From NCBI RefSeq assembly GCF_900142195.1, contig NZ_FRAB01000010.1:1-64000 (forward strand): 64,000 bases of DNA. The letters run 5' to 3'. The notes under the pieces were generated by a model, which was not told the DNA's origin, made no database searches, and saw only the letters and a program-made list of their open reading frames with translations. A program made the position numbers and the translations under genes. The DNA comes from Paraburkholderia terricola (lineage in GTDB: Bacteria > Pseudomonadota > Gammaproteobacteria > Burkholderiales > Burkholderiaceae). Numbering within the stretch: position 1 is the stretch's first letter; each line of letters starts with the position of its first letter. Shown piece by piece: positions 55,521 through 63,840 of the stretch.

Positions 55521-56187
55521 CTTCTTTCTTGCGCAACAGGTAGCCGAGCCCGCGCAGCGTGACGATCGCCGCCGAACTGCCGTCGAGTTTCTTGCGCAGC
55601 CGCGAGATGTAGATTTCCACCGCGTCCTCGCTCGGTTCGTCCGCGAGCGTGAAGATCGCGTCGACCAGCGCGGGCTTCGTCACCGTTTTGCCCAGACGCA
55701 GGATCAGCGTTTCGAGCACCGAACGCTCGCGCGGCGTGACGTTCAGCGGCGCGCCCTTCAGCGTGAACTGGCGCGTGTCGATGTCGAACGCGAGATCGCC
55801 GCACACCACCTCGCTCGCCTTCGAGGGTGACTGGCGGCGGATCGCCACCTTGATGCGCGCGACCAGCTCGCGCACTTCGAACGGCTTGACGAGGTAGTCG
55901 TCCGCGCCGGCGCCGAGCAGTTCCACCTTTTCGTCGATGGAGCCGCTCGCCGTCAGGATCAGCACCGGCGTCGAGTCGCCGCGCTGACGCAGACGGCGCA
56001 GCACGTTCTTGCCGGACAGTTGCGGCAGATTGAGGTCGAGCAGAATCACGTCGTAATGATTCGTGCGCAATAGACGGTCGGCGGAGTCGCCGTCCTGCAC
56101 CGCGTCGAGCGCGAACGCCTCCTGTTCCAGCATCCTGGCGAGCCAGTGCGCGAGCGTGGGATTGTCTTCGATGAGCAGCAGCTTCAT
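55510..56187 (-). CDS. TctD-like OmpR-family response regulator
   Basis: The ATG at 56187 begins directly with the receiver (MKLLLIEDNPTLAHWL); the frame open to 56388 is rejected. The 225 residues comprise a receiver (Asp51 in VILLDLNLPQLSG, Lys in YLVKPFEVRELV) and a C-terminal OmpR/PhoB winged helix (LNVTPRERSVLETLILRLGKTVTKPALVDAIFTLADEPSEDAVEIYISRLRKKLDG, then TLRGLGYLL). It is the first gene of an operon with the kinase and a binding protein and divergent from the transporter operon, which it very likely regulates through the shared 259-base gap. Confidence 0.95.
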   Translation of the reverse strand: MKLLLIEDNPTLAHWLARMLEQEAFALDAVQDGDSADRLLRTNHYDVILLDLNLPQLSGKNVLRRLRQRGDSTPVLILTASGSIDEKVELLGAGADDYLVKPFEVRELVARIKVAIRRQSPSKASEVVCGDLAFDIDTRQFTLKGAPLNVTPRERSVLETLILRLGKTVTKPALVDAIFTLADEPSEDAVEIYISRLRKKLDGSSAAIVTLRGLGYLLRKKEDDQ

Positions 56188-56446
56188 GGCGGGAACGCGA
56201 AAGTCAGATCGTCGATTGTGCCGTAAAACAAGGGCTTTGCGCGCACCGCATGGGGTTCGCGGCAGGCCTTCGAGTATTCGCGGCAAGTCTCTCGGCGGGT
56301 TCTCGGCGGGTTTTCGGGTTAACACCCATGATTTAGCCACGTCCCCGAAAGCTGGCAGAAGGTTTGCGATTTCTATACTCGCCTCCATTCACCCAGAAAG
56401 CGCCGCATTTTCCACCCAGCGGCGACAAACCTACGGAGACTGCTTC
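56188..56446. promoter_or_regulatory. Divergent control region between TctD-like regulator and ABC transporter operon
   Basis: No gene is present. The region holds both promoters. Near 56285-56330 CGGCGGGTTCTCGGCGGGTTTTCGGGTT gives a short direct repeat (TCGGCGGGTT twice, 11 bases apart), a pattern often bound by OmpR-type regulators, though not proven here. Confidence 0.4.
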
Positions 56447-57466
56447 ATGCGTACCTTGCGCCAGATTGCCGCTGTGTCAGGTGTTGCGTTCACCCTTGCC
56501 GCCGCCTCGGCTGCCGCTCATGCCGAGAAGCTGACGATCATGGTCGGCGGCGCCACCAAGATCATCTATCTGCCGGCCAAGCTCACCGAGCAGCTCGGCT
56601 ACTTCAAGGACGAAGGCCTCGACGTCGAAATCCTCTCGCAACCGGCGGGCGTCGACGCGGAAAACGAACTGCTCGCGGGCGCGGTGCAAGGCGTGGTGGG
56701 TTTCTACGACCACACCATCGATCTGCAGAGCAAGGGCAAGGAAGTGGAGGCGCTGGTGATTTTCGGCCAGGTGCCGGGCGAGGTGGAGATGGTCTCCACC
56801 AAGGCCGCGGGCACGCTCAAGAGCATGGCCGACGTCAAGGGCAAGACGCTCGGCGTGACCGGCCTCGGTTCGTCGACGAGCTTCCTCACACAATATCTCG
56901 CGCAACGCGGCGGCGTGCCGAGCTCGCAGTACACGTTGCTGCCGGTGGGCGCGGACAACAGCTTTATCGCGGCCATCAAGCAAAGCCGCATCGACGCGGG
57001 CATGACGACCGAGCCGACCGTCTCGCAACTGCTGAAGACCGGCGACGCCAAGGTGCTGGTCGACATGCGCACGCTGGAAGGCACGCGCGCCGCGCTCGGC
57101 GGAACCTATCCGGCTTCGAGCTTCTACGTGCAGCGCGCGTGGGCCGAGTCGCACAAGGACGACGCCGCGAAACTCTCGCATGCGTTCGCGAAGACGCTGA
57201 ACTTCATTGCGACGCATAGCGCCGAGGAGATCGCCGCGAAGATGCCGAAGGACTATTACGGCAACAACAAGGACCTCTATGTCGGCGCGCTGAAGGCGTC
57301 GCTGCCGATGTTCACGAAGGACGGCAAGATGCCCGCCGACGGCCCCGACACGGTGCTGAAAGTATTGTCGGCATTCAATCCGTCGGTGAAGGGCAAGCAT
57401 ATCGACCTCGCCAAGACGTACACCAACGACTACGTGTCGGCGCCGGTCAAAACCGCGGCGAAGTAA
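56447..57466 (+). CDS. NitT/TauT-family periplasmic binding protein (transporter copy)
   Basis: The ATG at 56447 has GGAGA eight bases upstream and starts a clear Sec signal (MRTLRQIAAVSGVAFTLAAASAAAHAE); the frame open from 56063 is rejected. The 339-residue protein continues KLTIMVGGATKIIYLPAKLTEQLGYFKDEGLDVEILS and AGMTTEPTVSQLLKTGDAKVLVDMRTLEGTRAALGGTYP. It is the substrate-binding component of the ABC system encoded by the next two genes, for an organic acid, sulfonate or similar solute. Its paralogue sits in the divergent two-component operon. Confidence 0.93.
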   Translation: MRTLRQIAAVSGVAFTLAAASAAAHAEKLTIMVGGATKIIYLPAKLTEQLGYFKDEGLDVEILSQPAGVDAENELLAGAVQGVVGFYDHTIDLQSKGKEVEALVIFGQVPGEVEMVSTKAAGTLKSMADVKGKTLGVTGLGSSTSFLTQYLAQRGGVPSSQYTLLPVGADNSFIAAIKQSRIDAGMTTEPTVSQLLKTGDAKVLVDMRTLEGTRAALGGTYPASSFYVQRAWAESHKDDAAKLSHAFAKTLNFIATHSAEEIAAKMPKDYYGNNKDLYVGALKASLPMFTKDGKMPADGPDTVLKVLSAFNPSVKGKHIDLAKTYTNDYVSAPVKTAAK

Positions 57467-57517
57467 CACCCCTTCGACATCACGAGACACATCACGAGAA
57501 CAGCGAGGCCCCAGCCG

Positions 57518-58312
57518 ATGAATCCATCCATGTCACGCGATACGCCAGCTATCGAGATGCGCAACGTATCGTGCCGTTTCATTTCTCCCGACGGCAAGGC
57601 GACGATCGCGTTGCGCGACTTCAGCATGTCGGTGGCGCGCGGCGAATTCGTCGCGATTGTCGGCCCGACGGGTTGCGGCAAGTCGACCACGCTCAGCATG
57701 ATCACCGGCTTGCTGAAGCCCACCACCGGCGAAGTGCGCGTGATGGGCGCGCCGGTCGACGGCATCGATCCGCGCATCGGCTTCGTGTTTCAGGCGGACG
57801 CCGTGTTCCCGTGGCGCTCGGTGCTCGACAACGTGGCGGCCGGTCCGCTGTATCGCGGTCGTTCGAAATCCGCCGCGTACGACGAAGCCAATGAATGGCT
57901 GCGCCGCGTGGGCCTCGACAAGTTTGGCAAGCACTACCCGCATCAACTCTCCGGCGGCATGAGAAAGCGCGTGGCGCTCGCGCAAACCTTCATCAACAGG
58001 CCCGAAATCCTGCTGATGGACGAGCCCTTCTCGGCGCTCGACATGCAAACCCGCACGCTGATGCAGGACGAGTTGCTGCAACTGTGGGCCGGCGCCGGCT
58101 CGGTGGTGTTCGTCACGCACGATCTGGAGGAAGCGATTGCGCTCGCCGACCGCGTGTTCGTGCTGACCGCGCGCCCCGCCACGCTGAAGAAAGTGTATGA
58201 AATCGATCTGCCGCGTCCGCGCGTCACGTCGGAGGTCCGCTACGACCCACGCTTTATCGAAATCTCGCGCGACATCTGGCATGACCTGCGCGAAGAAGTG
58301 CAGATCGGTTAA
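57518..58312 (+). CDS. ABC transporter ATP-binding protein, NitT/TauT type
   Basis: The 264-residue ATPase has Walker A in GPTGCGKST (about residues 49-57), the Q-loop VFQADAVFPWRSVLDNV, signature LSGGMRKRVALAQ, Walker B ILLMDEPFSALD, and the switch His in VFVTHDLEEAIALADR. Its best match in architecture is SsuB/TauB. It lies 51 bases after the binding-protein gene and 16 bases before the permease gene, and powers import of the bound solute from the cytoplasmic face. Confidence 0.95.
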   Translation: MNPSMSRDTPAIEMRNVSCRFISPDGKATIALRDFSMSVARGEFVAIVGPTGCGKSTTLSMITGLLKPTTGEVRVMGAPVDGIDPRIGFVFQADAVFPWRSVLDNVAAGPLYRGRSKSAAYDEANEWLRRVGLDKFGKHYPHQLSGGMRKRVALAQTFINRPEILLMDEPFSALDMQTRTLMQDELLQLWAGAGSVVFVTHDLEEAIALADRVFVLTARPATLKKVYEIDLPRPRVTSEVRYDPRFIEISRDIWHDLREEVQIG

Positions 58313-58328
58313 TCAAGGAACGGCAAAC

Positions 58329-59195
58329 ATGTCTACGACTACCTCTGAACAGATGATGCCTTCGGGCATCGACGCCGCGTCGCTCGCTCATGTCGAACGC
58401 GTCGCGCAAAAACGCATCCGGCAGCGCCATGCACTGGTGATTTCGCTGCGCATCGTCGTGCTGGTGGTGGTGCTCGGCGGCTGGGAGTTGTCCGCGCGCC
58501 TGAAGTGGATCGACCCGTTCTTCTTCTCGATGCCGAGCGCGATCTTCGATCAGATCGTCGACTGGTTCGTGAACGGCACTTCGCAAGGGCCGCTGCTGAC
58601 GCAGGTATGGGTGACGCTCGAGGAAACCGCGCTCGGTTTCCTTATCGGCTCGGTGGCGGGCGTGTTCTGCGGCATCGTGCTTGGCCGCAACAAGCTGCTC
58701 TCCGACGTGTTCAGCCTCTACATCAAGATCGCCAACTCGATTCCGCGCGTGGTGCTCGGCTCGGTGTTCGTGATCGCGCTGGGTCTGGGGATGGCGTCGA
58801 AAGTGGCGCTTGCCGTGGTGATGGTGTTCTTCGTCGTGTTCGCCAACGCGTTCCAGGGCGTGCGTGAAGCGGACCGGTTCATGATCGCCAATGCGCAGAT
58901 TCTCGGTGCGTCGCGCCGCCAGGTGACGACGTCGGTGGTGATTCCGTCGGCGTTGAGCTGGATTCTTGCGAGCTTGCATGTGAGCTTCGGCTTCGCTCTC
59001 GTCGGCGCGGTGGTGGGCGAATTTCTCGGCTCGAAGCAGGGCATCGGCCTGTTGATCTCCACCGCGCAAGGCGCGTTCAACGCAAGCGGCGTGTTCGCGG
59101 CGATGATCGTGCTGGCGGTGGTCGCACTCGCCGCGGATTATCTGTTGACCGCCGTCGAACATCGCTTGTTGAAGTGGCGGCCGGCCGCGGTTTGA
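58329..59195 (+). CDS. ABC transporter permease, NitT/TauT type
   Basis: The ATG at 58329 has AAGGAA eight bases upstream; an in-frame reading from 58197 overlaps the ATPase gene and is rejected. The 288-residue protein has a ~35-residue cytosolic N-terminus, about six membrane helices, and the EAA loop coupling to the ATPase (MIANAQILGASRRQVTTSVVIPSALSWILASL). FFFSMPSAIFDQIVDWF and FALVGAVVGEFLGSKQGIGLLI are typical of SsuC/TauC. It is the last gene of the operon and is followed by a strong terminator. Confidence 0.95.
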   Translation: MSTTTSEQMMPSGIDAASLAHVERVAQKRIRQRHALVISLRIVVLVVVLGGWELSARLKWIDPFFFSMPSAIFDQIVDWFVNGTSQGPLLTQVWVTLEETALGFLIGSVAGVFCGIVLGRNKLLSDVFSLYIKIANSIPRVVLGSVFVIALGLGMASKVALAVVMVFFVVFANAFQGVREADRFMIANAQILGASRRQVTTSVVIPSALSWILASLHVSFGFALVGAVVGEFLGSKQGIGLLISTAQGAFNASGVFAAMIVLAVVALAADYLLTAVEHRLLKWRPAAV

Positions 59196-59244
59196 GCGAT
59201 CGGTTTCAGGTTTGAGCCCGCGTGGAACGCGGGCGTTGTGAGCG

Positions 59245-59280
59245 AATGCCGTTCGGTCTCTGACTGAACGGCATTTTTGT
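59245..59280 (+). terminator. Rho-independent terminator of the ABC operon
   Basis: ATGCCGTTC and GAACGGCAT form a perfect 9-bp stem around an 11-base loop (59246-59274), followed by TTTTGTTTTT. It lies 51 bases after the permease stop. Confidence 0.9.
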
Positions 59281-59437
59281 TTTTGCAGCGTGGAAGGCGG
59301 CGATTGAAAACAGCACGCGAGGACGCAGCAGCTTGTCGCGTGCCTCTGCCCTGCCATCACAAGATGCCGCTGGTTTGTCTCAAATCCAGCAACAAAGATT
59401 ACCTGAGTCGGTGGTTACTCCGTCGAAGTCGCAAACC

Positions 59438-59477
59438 TACAATGCACTCACTGGTTACGAACAACACCGTTCGTAAC
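59438..59477 (+). promoter_or_regulatory. -10 element and perfect inverted repeat upstream of the DUF4148 gene
   Basis: TACAAT at 59438-59443 is a probable -10. Starting 10 bases later, GTTACGAAC-AACACC-GTTCGTAAC (59454-59477) is a perfect 9-bp inverted repeat at the expected first transcribed bases. It may be an operator or a 5' stem that stabilises the message. Confidence 0.55.
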
Positions 59478-59509
59478 GCGACAAAGACCCGAACTGGAGG
59501 TAGTTCATC

Positions 59510-59827
59510 ATGAAATCGCTCATTCAAGCTGTTGTTATCGCCGCTGCACTGGCCGCTCCCGTTGCCTCGTTTGCACAGTCCAACCAGCCCGTGACCCGCG
59601 CGCAAGTGCGCGCCGAACTGATTCAACTCGAAAAGGCCGGTTATCAACCGGGCCGCGACGACCCGCACTACCCGGCTGACATTCAGGCCGCGCAAGCTCG
59701 CGTCGATGCGCAAAACGGCACCGCACAGCCGGCGCAAAGCGGTTACGGTGGTGTGGCAGGCGGCTCGTCGCAAGTGGGCCGCGCGGCTGCCGCCAATGGA
59801 CAGAAGTCGATTTACTTCGGGCAATAA
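59510..59827 (+). CDS. DUF4148 small secreted protein
   Basis: The 105-residue protein follows GGAGG by nine bases. Residues 1-22 are a signal peptide (MKSLIQAVVIAAALAAPVAS then FAQS). The mature part has the DUF4148 motif VTRAQVRAELIQLEKAGYQPGRDDPHYPADIQAAQARV, then a Gly/Ser/Gln-rich tail ending in IYFGQ. This family is abundant and multi-copy in Burkholderia and relatives, often induced by stress, with unknown function. It is monocistronic between two terminators. Confidence 0.95.
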   Translation: MKSLIQAVVIAAALAAPVASFAQSNQPVTRAQVRAELIQLEKAGYQPGRDDPHYPADIQAAQARVDAQNGTAQPAQSGYGGVAGGSSQVGRAAAANGQKSIYFGQ

Positions 59828-59884
59828 GCGCTAGCTCTTGCGCCAGGCGAGCGCTAATGAAACGCGCGCTTTGACTCAAACGAA

Positions 59885-59928
59885 CTGGCCCGCGACCGAG
59901 CATGGCGATCGCGGGCCAGCGGTTTATT
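59885..59928. terminator. Terminator after the DUF4148 gene
   Basis: CTGGCCCGCGA and TCGCGGGCCAG form a perfect 11-bp stem with a 13-base loop, followed by CGGTTTATT. It could serve both the DUF4148 gene and the convergent small gene. Confidence 0.75.
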
Positions 59929-60053
59929 CGATACCTCCGTCATCGGGCTCCCGGTGACTTCGCCTGGATCTCCACGGTCCAGGCGCTTTTTCGCGGCGCA
60001 TCTTTGGCGATGCCCGCCTGCGTGTCTCCGTGATGCACTGTGTAATGAACCGC

Positions 60054-60302
60054 TCAGTCGCGTGCGACCAGACCGCCCACTTCGCCACGGCCGGTGACAA
60101 GACAGCTCGACAGGAAATTTTCCCCCTGACTGCTGGCGCCGACGTCACCGAAGCCTTTTTTCAACGCGTTAGCCTTGACCATCTCCGCGCCCTGGTGACA
60201 GGTTATCGTTCCCGTCTCGCCCGCTTGCGCGCGCATCAATGCCCTATCCGCCAGCAGATAGCCCAGCAGCAACACCACGGCAATATTGAAAGCCTGTCTC
60301 AT
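60054..60302 (-). CDS. Small exported or membrane-anchored protein of unknown function
   Basis: The ATG at 60302 follows AGAGGAGG by six bases; a 15-codon upstream extension is rejected. The 82 residues begin with a hydrophobic segment MRQAFNIAVVLLLGYLLADRAL that is either a signal peptide or a membrane anchor. The remainder (RAQAGETGTITCHQGAEMVKANALKKGFGDVGAS...) has two Cys, one near each end of the mature part, which could form a disulfide. No family is recognised. It is downstream, on the same strand, of the squalene/phytoene synthase-like gene at a distance of 238 bases. Confidence 0.72.
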   Translation of the reverse strand: MRQAFNIAVVLLLGYLLADRALMRAQAGETGTITCHQGAEMVKANALKKGFGDVGASSQGENFLSSCLVTGRGEVGGLVARD

Positions 60303-60540
60303 GTCCGCCTCCTCTGTCGAAGAGACTAACGCGAACCACCGATGCACGGTGTTAGGGGTTTCCCGATCGATCGCCTTTCAATGATGCAGATTAAATCAAG
60401 TGAGATTGCGGCGCGATTGGGCTGGCGTTGTCGGCGGCTTAGGCGACCATCCAGCCAAGATTCATTTTTCAACGAGTAGCCGGGTGCACATCGTATCGGT
60501 GTTTCCGCACCGGGCTAGCTACATCTTCATGTCGCCACGT

Positions 60541-61587
60541 TCAGAGCCGCGCTTCGATCCGTCTGATGCGCTGCTCGATCGAGTTCCGCACCAGCGCGTT
60601 CGAAGGCACCATGAACAGCGACGACGCGATGATCTGATACACCCGATTGCGTCGCACTTTCGAGACCTTCTGCGGATCGAGCCAGGCGTCGTTATCCACC
60701 AGCAACAGCAGCGTCTCCAGACCGATCAGAATCGGCCACAAGCAGGCGAGCCGCAAACGCACGGAGAACGCGGGAATCGCCAGCGTGTAGTCCAGCGCGT
60801 CACGAAAATGATCGAGCGTCTTGCGCAGCAGTTCGACCAGCAGCGGACGCGCGCGTATGGAGTTGCCCGGCAGCAGCAGATCTTGCGCGCTCAGCCCGTG
60901 GCGAACCAGCAGCGTCTCGGGAAGATAACAGCGGCCGATCCGCAAGTCCTTGCCGCAATCGCGCAGCACGTTGGTCATCTGCAACGCCTTGCCGAAACGC
61001 ACGCCGCGGCGCGCCATCGTCTCGGGCCGTTCCTTCAGCGTACCGGGCATGTGCGCATAAGTCATCGTGGTCCAGAATTCGCCGACGCAACCCGCCACCA
61101 GATACGTATAGCGATCCAGTTCGTCGTATTCGCGCAGCGCGGCGATCCGGCCGGAACGTTCGTCGGGGAAGGTGCGAAGATCGAATTCCATGCCTTCGGT
61201 CAGCGTCGATACGATCTCACGCACCGCCTTGCGATCGGGCTCGCTGAGTTGCGACAAGACTTCGAGCGCGGGTCCGAGCGATTCGAGCAGCACCTTTTCA
61301 TCCGACTGCGCCTGCTGGCCCGCCACTTCCGCGGCCATGCGCCGGATCAGCGCGCCGTCGTCGGCTGCGCCGTTCACCTGGTCGCGCAACGACAGCAGCA
61401 GCGCAAGGCGCTGTTCCGGCGAAATGAGCGACGTGTCGGCGATCGTATCGGCCGCGCGCGCCAACAGATACGCGAGGCCGATCGGGTCGCGCATGCCGGC
61501 GGGCAGCACGCGCAGCGTAAGGTAGAAGGAGCGTGAAACGCCTTTCAGGAGCGGACCGAGAAGGAAGGCCCGGGTCGGATTCGGCAT
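60541..61587 (-). CDS. Squalene/phytoene synthase-like enzyme
   Basis: The ATG at 61587 gives 348 residues and starts just ahead of the conserved LLKGVSRSFYLTLRVLP; the frame extends 39 codons upstream without family similarity. Trans-isoprenyl-diphosphate synthase motifs are present: first Asp-rich motif in LARAADTIADT, the middle YTYLVAGCVGEFWTTM, and the second motif KALQMTNVLRDCGKDLRIGRCYLP with DCGKD. These enzymes join two prenyl diphosphates head to head to form squalene or phytoene. No hpn or crt genes adjoin it, so the product, perhaps a hopanoid precursor, is uncertain. Confidence 0.9.
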   Translation of the reverse strand: MPNPTRAFLLGPLLKGVSRSFYLTLRVLPAGMRDPIGLAYLLARAADTIADTSLISPEQRLALLLSLRDQVNGAADDGALIRRMAAEVAGQQAQSDEKVLLESLGPALEVLSQLSEPDRKAVREIVSTLTEGMEFDLRTFPDERSGRIAALREYDELDRYTYLVAGCVGEFWTTMTYAHMPGTLKERPETMARRGVRFGKALQMTNVLRDCGKDLRIGRCYLPETLLVRHGLSAQDLLLPGNSIRARPLLVELLRKTLDHFRDALDYTLAIPAFSVRLRLACLWPILIGLETLLLLVDNDAWLDPQKVSKVRRNRVYQIIASSLFMVPSNALVRNSIEQRIRRIEARL

Positions 61588-61817
61588 GAGTGGGATCAGG
61601 TCAGTAGGGGCAAAAATCAGGCGCTGCCGAATTGTATACGGCGAAGCGCTTTCGCCGCGCGGCAGCGGATTGACGCTGACCCGCGCCAACTTTGTTGCGA
61701 GCACTTCTGCTTAAGTGCCTTTTTCTACCCCAGTAGACCGTTCTCTTTCAGAACCAGCGGCTGCCACTTCGTGTTCCCTGAAACGCAAGCCGATCACCGA
61801 TCACGCCGGCGCATGCA

Positions 61818-63719
61818 CTACGCCGCGCCACCCGCGACCGCGTAAATCACCGCGGGATCGCGCCGCGCCGCATCGTACATCGCCTCGACGAGCGCGGCCC
61901 GATGCGTCAACACCGCGCGCTGATTGATCGAGCCTTTGTCGGTGATCTCGCCGAGATCGAGCGACGGCGCGATGTCCATGAGCCGCAGGCGCGCGATCGT
62001 GGTCGCGCCGCCGGTCGCGCCGCGATTGAGCGTCGCCAGTAAAGCCGCGAAATGCGCCCGCACCGCCGGCGCTTCCACCACTTCGCGCGCGCTCGCCGAT
62101 TCGGGCAGTCCCGCTAGACGCCGGCAATCGGCGAGTCGCGGAAACACCAGCAAGCCCACGTCGTCGCGATTCATGCCGGCGACCACCACGTCTTGCACAT
62201 AGGGCGCGCCCTCGGAAATCACACGCGCCCGCATGGGACCGACGCTCACGAAGGTGCCCGAACTCAGCTTGAAATCCTCGGCAATGCGTCCGTCGAACAG
62301 CAAGCCGAGTTCCGGCCGCTCGACATCGACAAAGCGCAACGCGTCGCCGCTGCAAAAGTAGCCTTCCTCGTCGAATGCGTTGTCCGACTCGCCGGCGTTC
62401 GCGCGCCAGTAGCCGGCCATCACGTGCGGGCCGCGATAGCGCGCTTCGAGTTTGTCGCCGACCGGCGCAAGCTTGACCTCGCAGCCAGGCGCGGGCAAGC
62501 CGACATAGCCGGCGCGCATGATCGGCCCCGTGGTGAACAGGCATGACGGCGACGTTTCGGTCATGCCGAGTCCCGCCATGATGCGAATGCGCTCGCCGCA
62601 GTATTTTTCCGTGACCCGCTCCAGCCGGTCCCACGCGGCTTGCGAGAGGCCGGCGCCCGCAAAGAAATACACCTTCACGCGCGAGAAAAACGTCTCACGC
62701 AATTGCGCGTCGTGCTCCAGCGCGATCGCCAGTTCTTCCCAACCCTTCGGCACATTGAAGTAGATGGTCGGTGCGATTTCGCGCAGATTGCGCAACGTTT
62801 GCTCGAACTTGCCGTTGACGGGTTTGCCGTCGTCGATATAGATCGTGCCGCCGTTGTAGAGCGCGATGCCGGCGTTATGGCTGCCGCCGAAGGTGTGGTT
62901 CCAGGGCAGCCAGTCGACCAGAACCGGCGCTTCCCGCGCGAACTCGGGAAAGGTTTCGAGCAGCATCTGCTGGTTGCTGCACAGCATGCGGTGCGTGGTC
63001 GGCACGGCCTTGGGCAGTTTGGTCGAGCCCGACGTGAAGAGAAATTTGGCGATGGTGTCGGGGCTCACCGTTGCGTGAACCGAGTCGACGGTGGTGGGCG
63101 TCGTGTTCAGCAGGTCGTCGAACGACGTCACGCTATGCGCCGCGCGCGCCTCGCGTGGTCCGTTGACCGATACGACTTCGACGTCGGCAGGCACCACCGC
63201 CGCGATGGCCCTGGCGAACACATCATAGTCGCTGACGAGAACGAGTCCCGGCGTGAGCAGATCGATCGTATGACGCAGTTTGCCGAAGTCGCCCGAAGCC
63301 AGCGCATAGGCCGGCGAAATCGCCGCATACGGAATGCCGGCCCACATTGCGCCCAGCGCCAGTTGCAGATGCTCGAGATCGTTGCCGGAGAGAATCGCGA
63401 CCGGCCGCTCGACGGAAAGATTGCGGGCCAGCAGAGCCTGCCCGATAGCGCGAGCGCTTTGCAACGCCTTCGCATAGCTCACGCCGATCCATTCGCCGTC
63501 GATACCGCGGCGTGCCGCCAGCCAGCGTTCGGGATGCGCTTGCGCACCGCTCGCGAGCCGGTCTGTCATGCGCCGCGGATGTTCGCCGAGCGGCTCGGCC
63601 GCGCGCAGATACCACGTATCGCCGCGCCGTTGCGCATGCACCGACGAAGTACCGATCGCCGTGGCGCGATAGCGCGTCGGCGTGCCGGGGGCATTCGATT
63701 GTTTTGGCTCGGAATGCAA
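61818..63719 (-). CDS. fcs: Feruloyl-CoA synthase
   Basis: The 633-residue acyl-adenylate ligase activates ferulate and related hydroxycinnamates with ATP and CoA. The nucleotide loop is LFTSGSTKLPKAVPTTHRML, followed by the subfamily-typical VDWLPWNHTFGGSHNAGI, the core AGLGMTETSPSCLFTTG, and FDGRIAEDFKLSSGTFVSVGPMR near the C-terminus. The length matches Fcs. The adjacent upstream gene encodes the end of a vanillin-type aldehyde dehydrogenase, together indicating ferulate breakdown to vanillate; the enoyl-CoA hydratase/lyase (ech) would lie outside the window. Confidence 0.9.
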   Translation of the reverse strand: MHSEPKQSNAPGTPTRYRATAIGTSSVHAQRRGDTWYLRAAEPLGEHPRRMTDRLASGAQAHPERWLAARRGIDGEWIGVSYAKALQSARAIGQALLARNLSVERPVAILSGNDLEHLQLALGAMWAGIPYAAISPAYALASGDFGKLRHTIDLLTPGLVLVSDYDVFARAIAAVVPADVEVVSVNGPREARAAHSVTSFDDLLNTTPTTVDSVHATVSPDTIAKFLFTSGSTKLPKAVPTTHRMLCSNQQMLLETFPEFAREAPVLVDWLPWNHTFGGSHNAGIALYNGGTIYIDDGKPVNGKFEQTLRNLREIAPTIYFNVPKGWEELAIALEHDAQLRETFFSRVKVYFFAGAGLSQAAWDRLERVTEKYCGERIRIMAGLGMTETSPSCLFTTGPIMRAGYVGLPAPGCEVKLAPVGDKLEARYRGPHVMAGYWRANAGESDNAFDEEGYFCSGDALRFVDVERPELGLLFDGRIAEDFKLSSGTFVSVGPMRARVISEGAPYVQDVVVAGMNRDDVGLLVFPRLADCRRLAGLPESASAREVVEAPAVRAHFAALLATLNRGATGGATTIARLRLMDIAPSLDLGEITDKGSINQRAVLTHRAALVEAMYDAARRDPAVIYAVAGGAA

Positions 63720-63840
63720 AGCCTGTCTCCTGTTACGCGCCGCCTATGACGGCATCGGGGGGCGCTCTGCGTCATGCGGCGGAGCCACCTTCTCCATGCG
63801 TTGATACGGCTCTGATTGCAGCGTATCAGCCGCACGCGAA

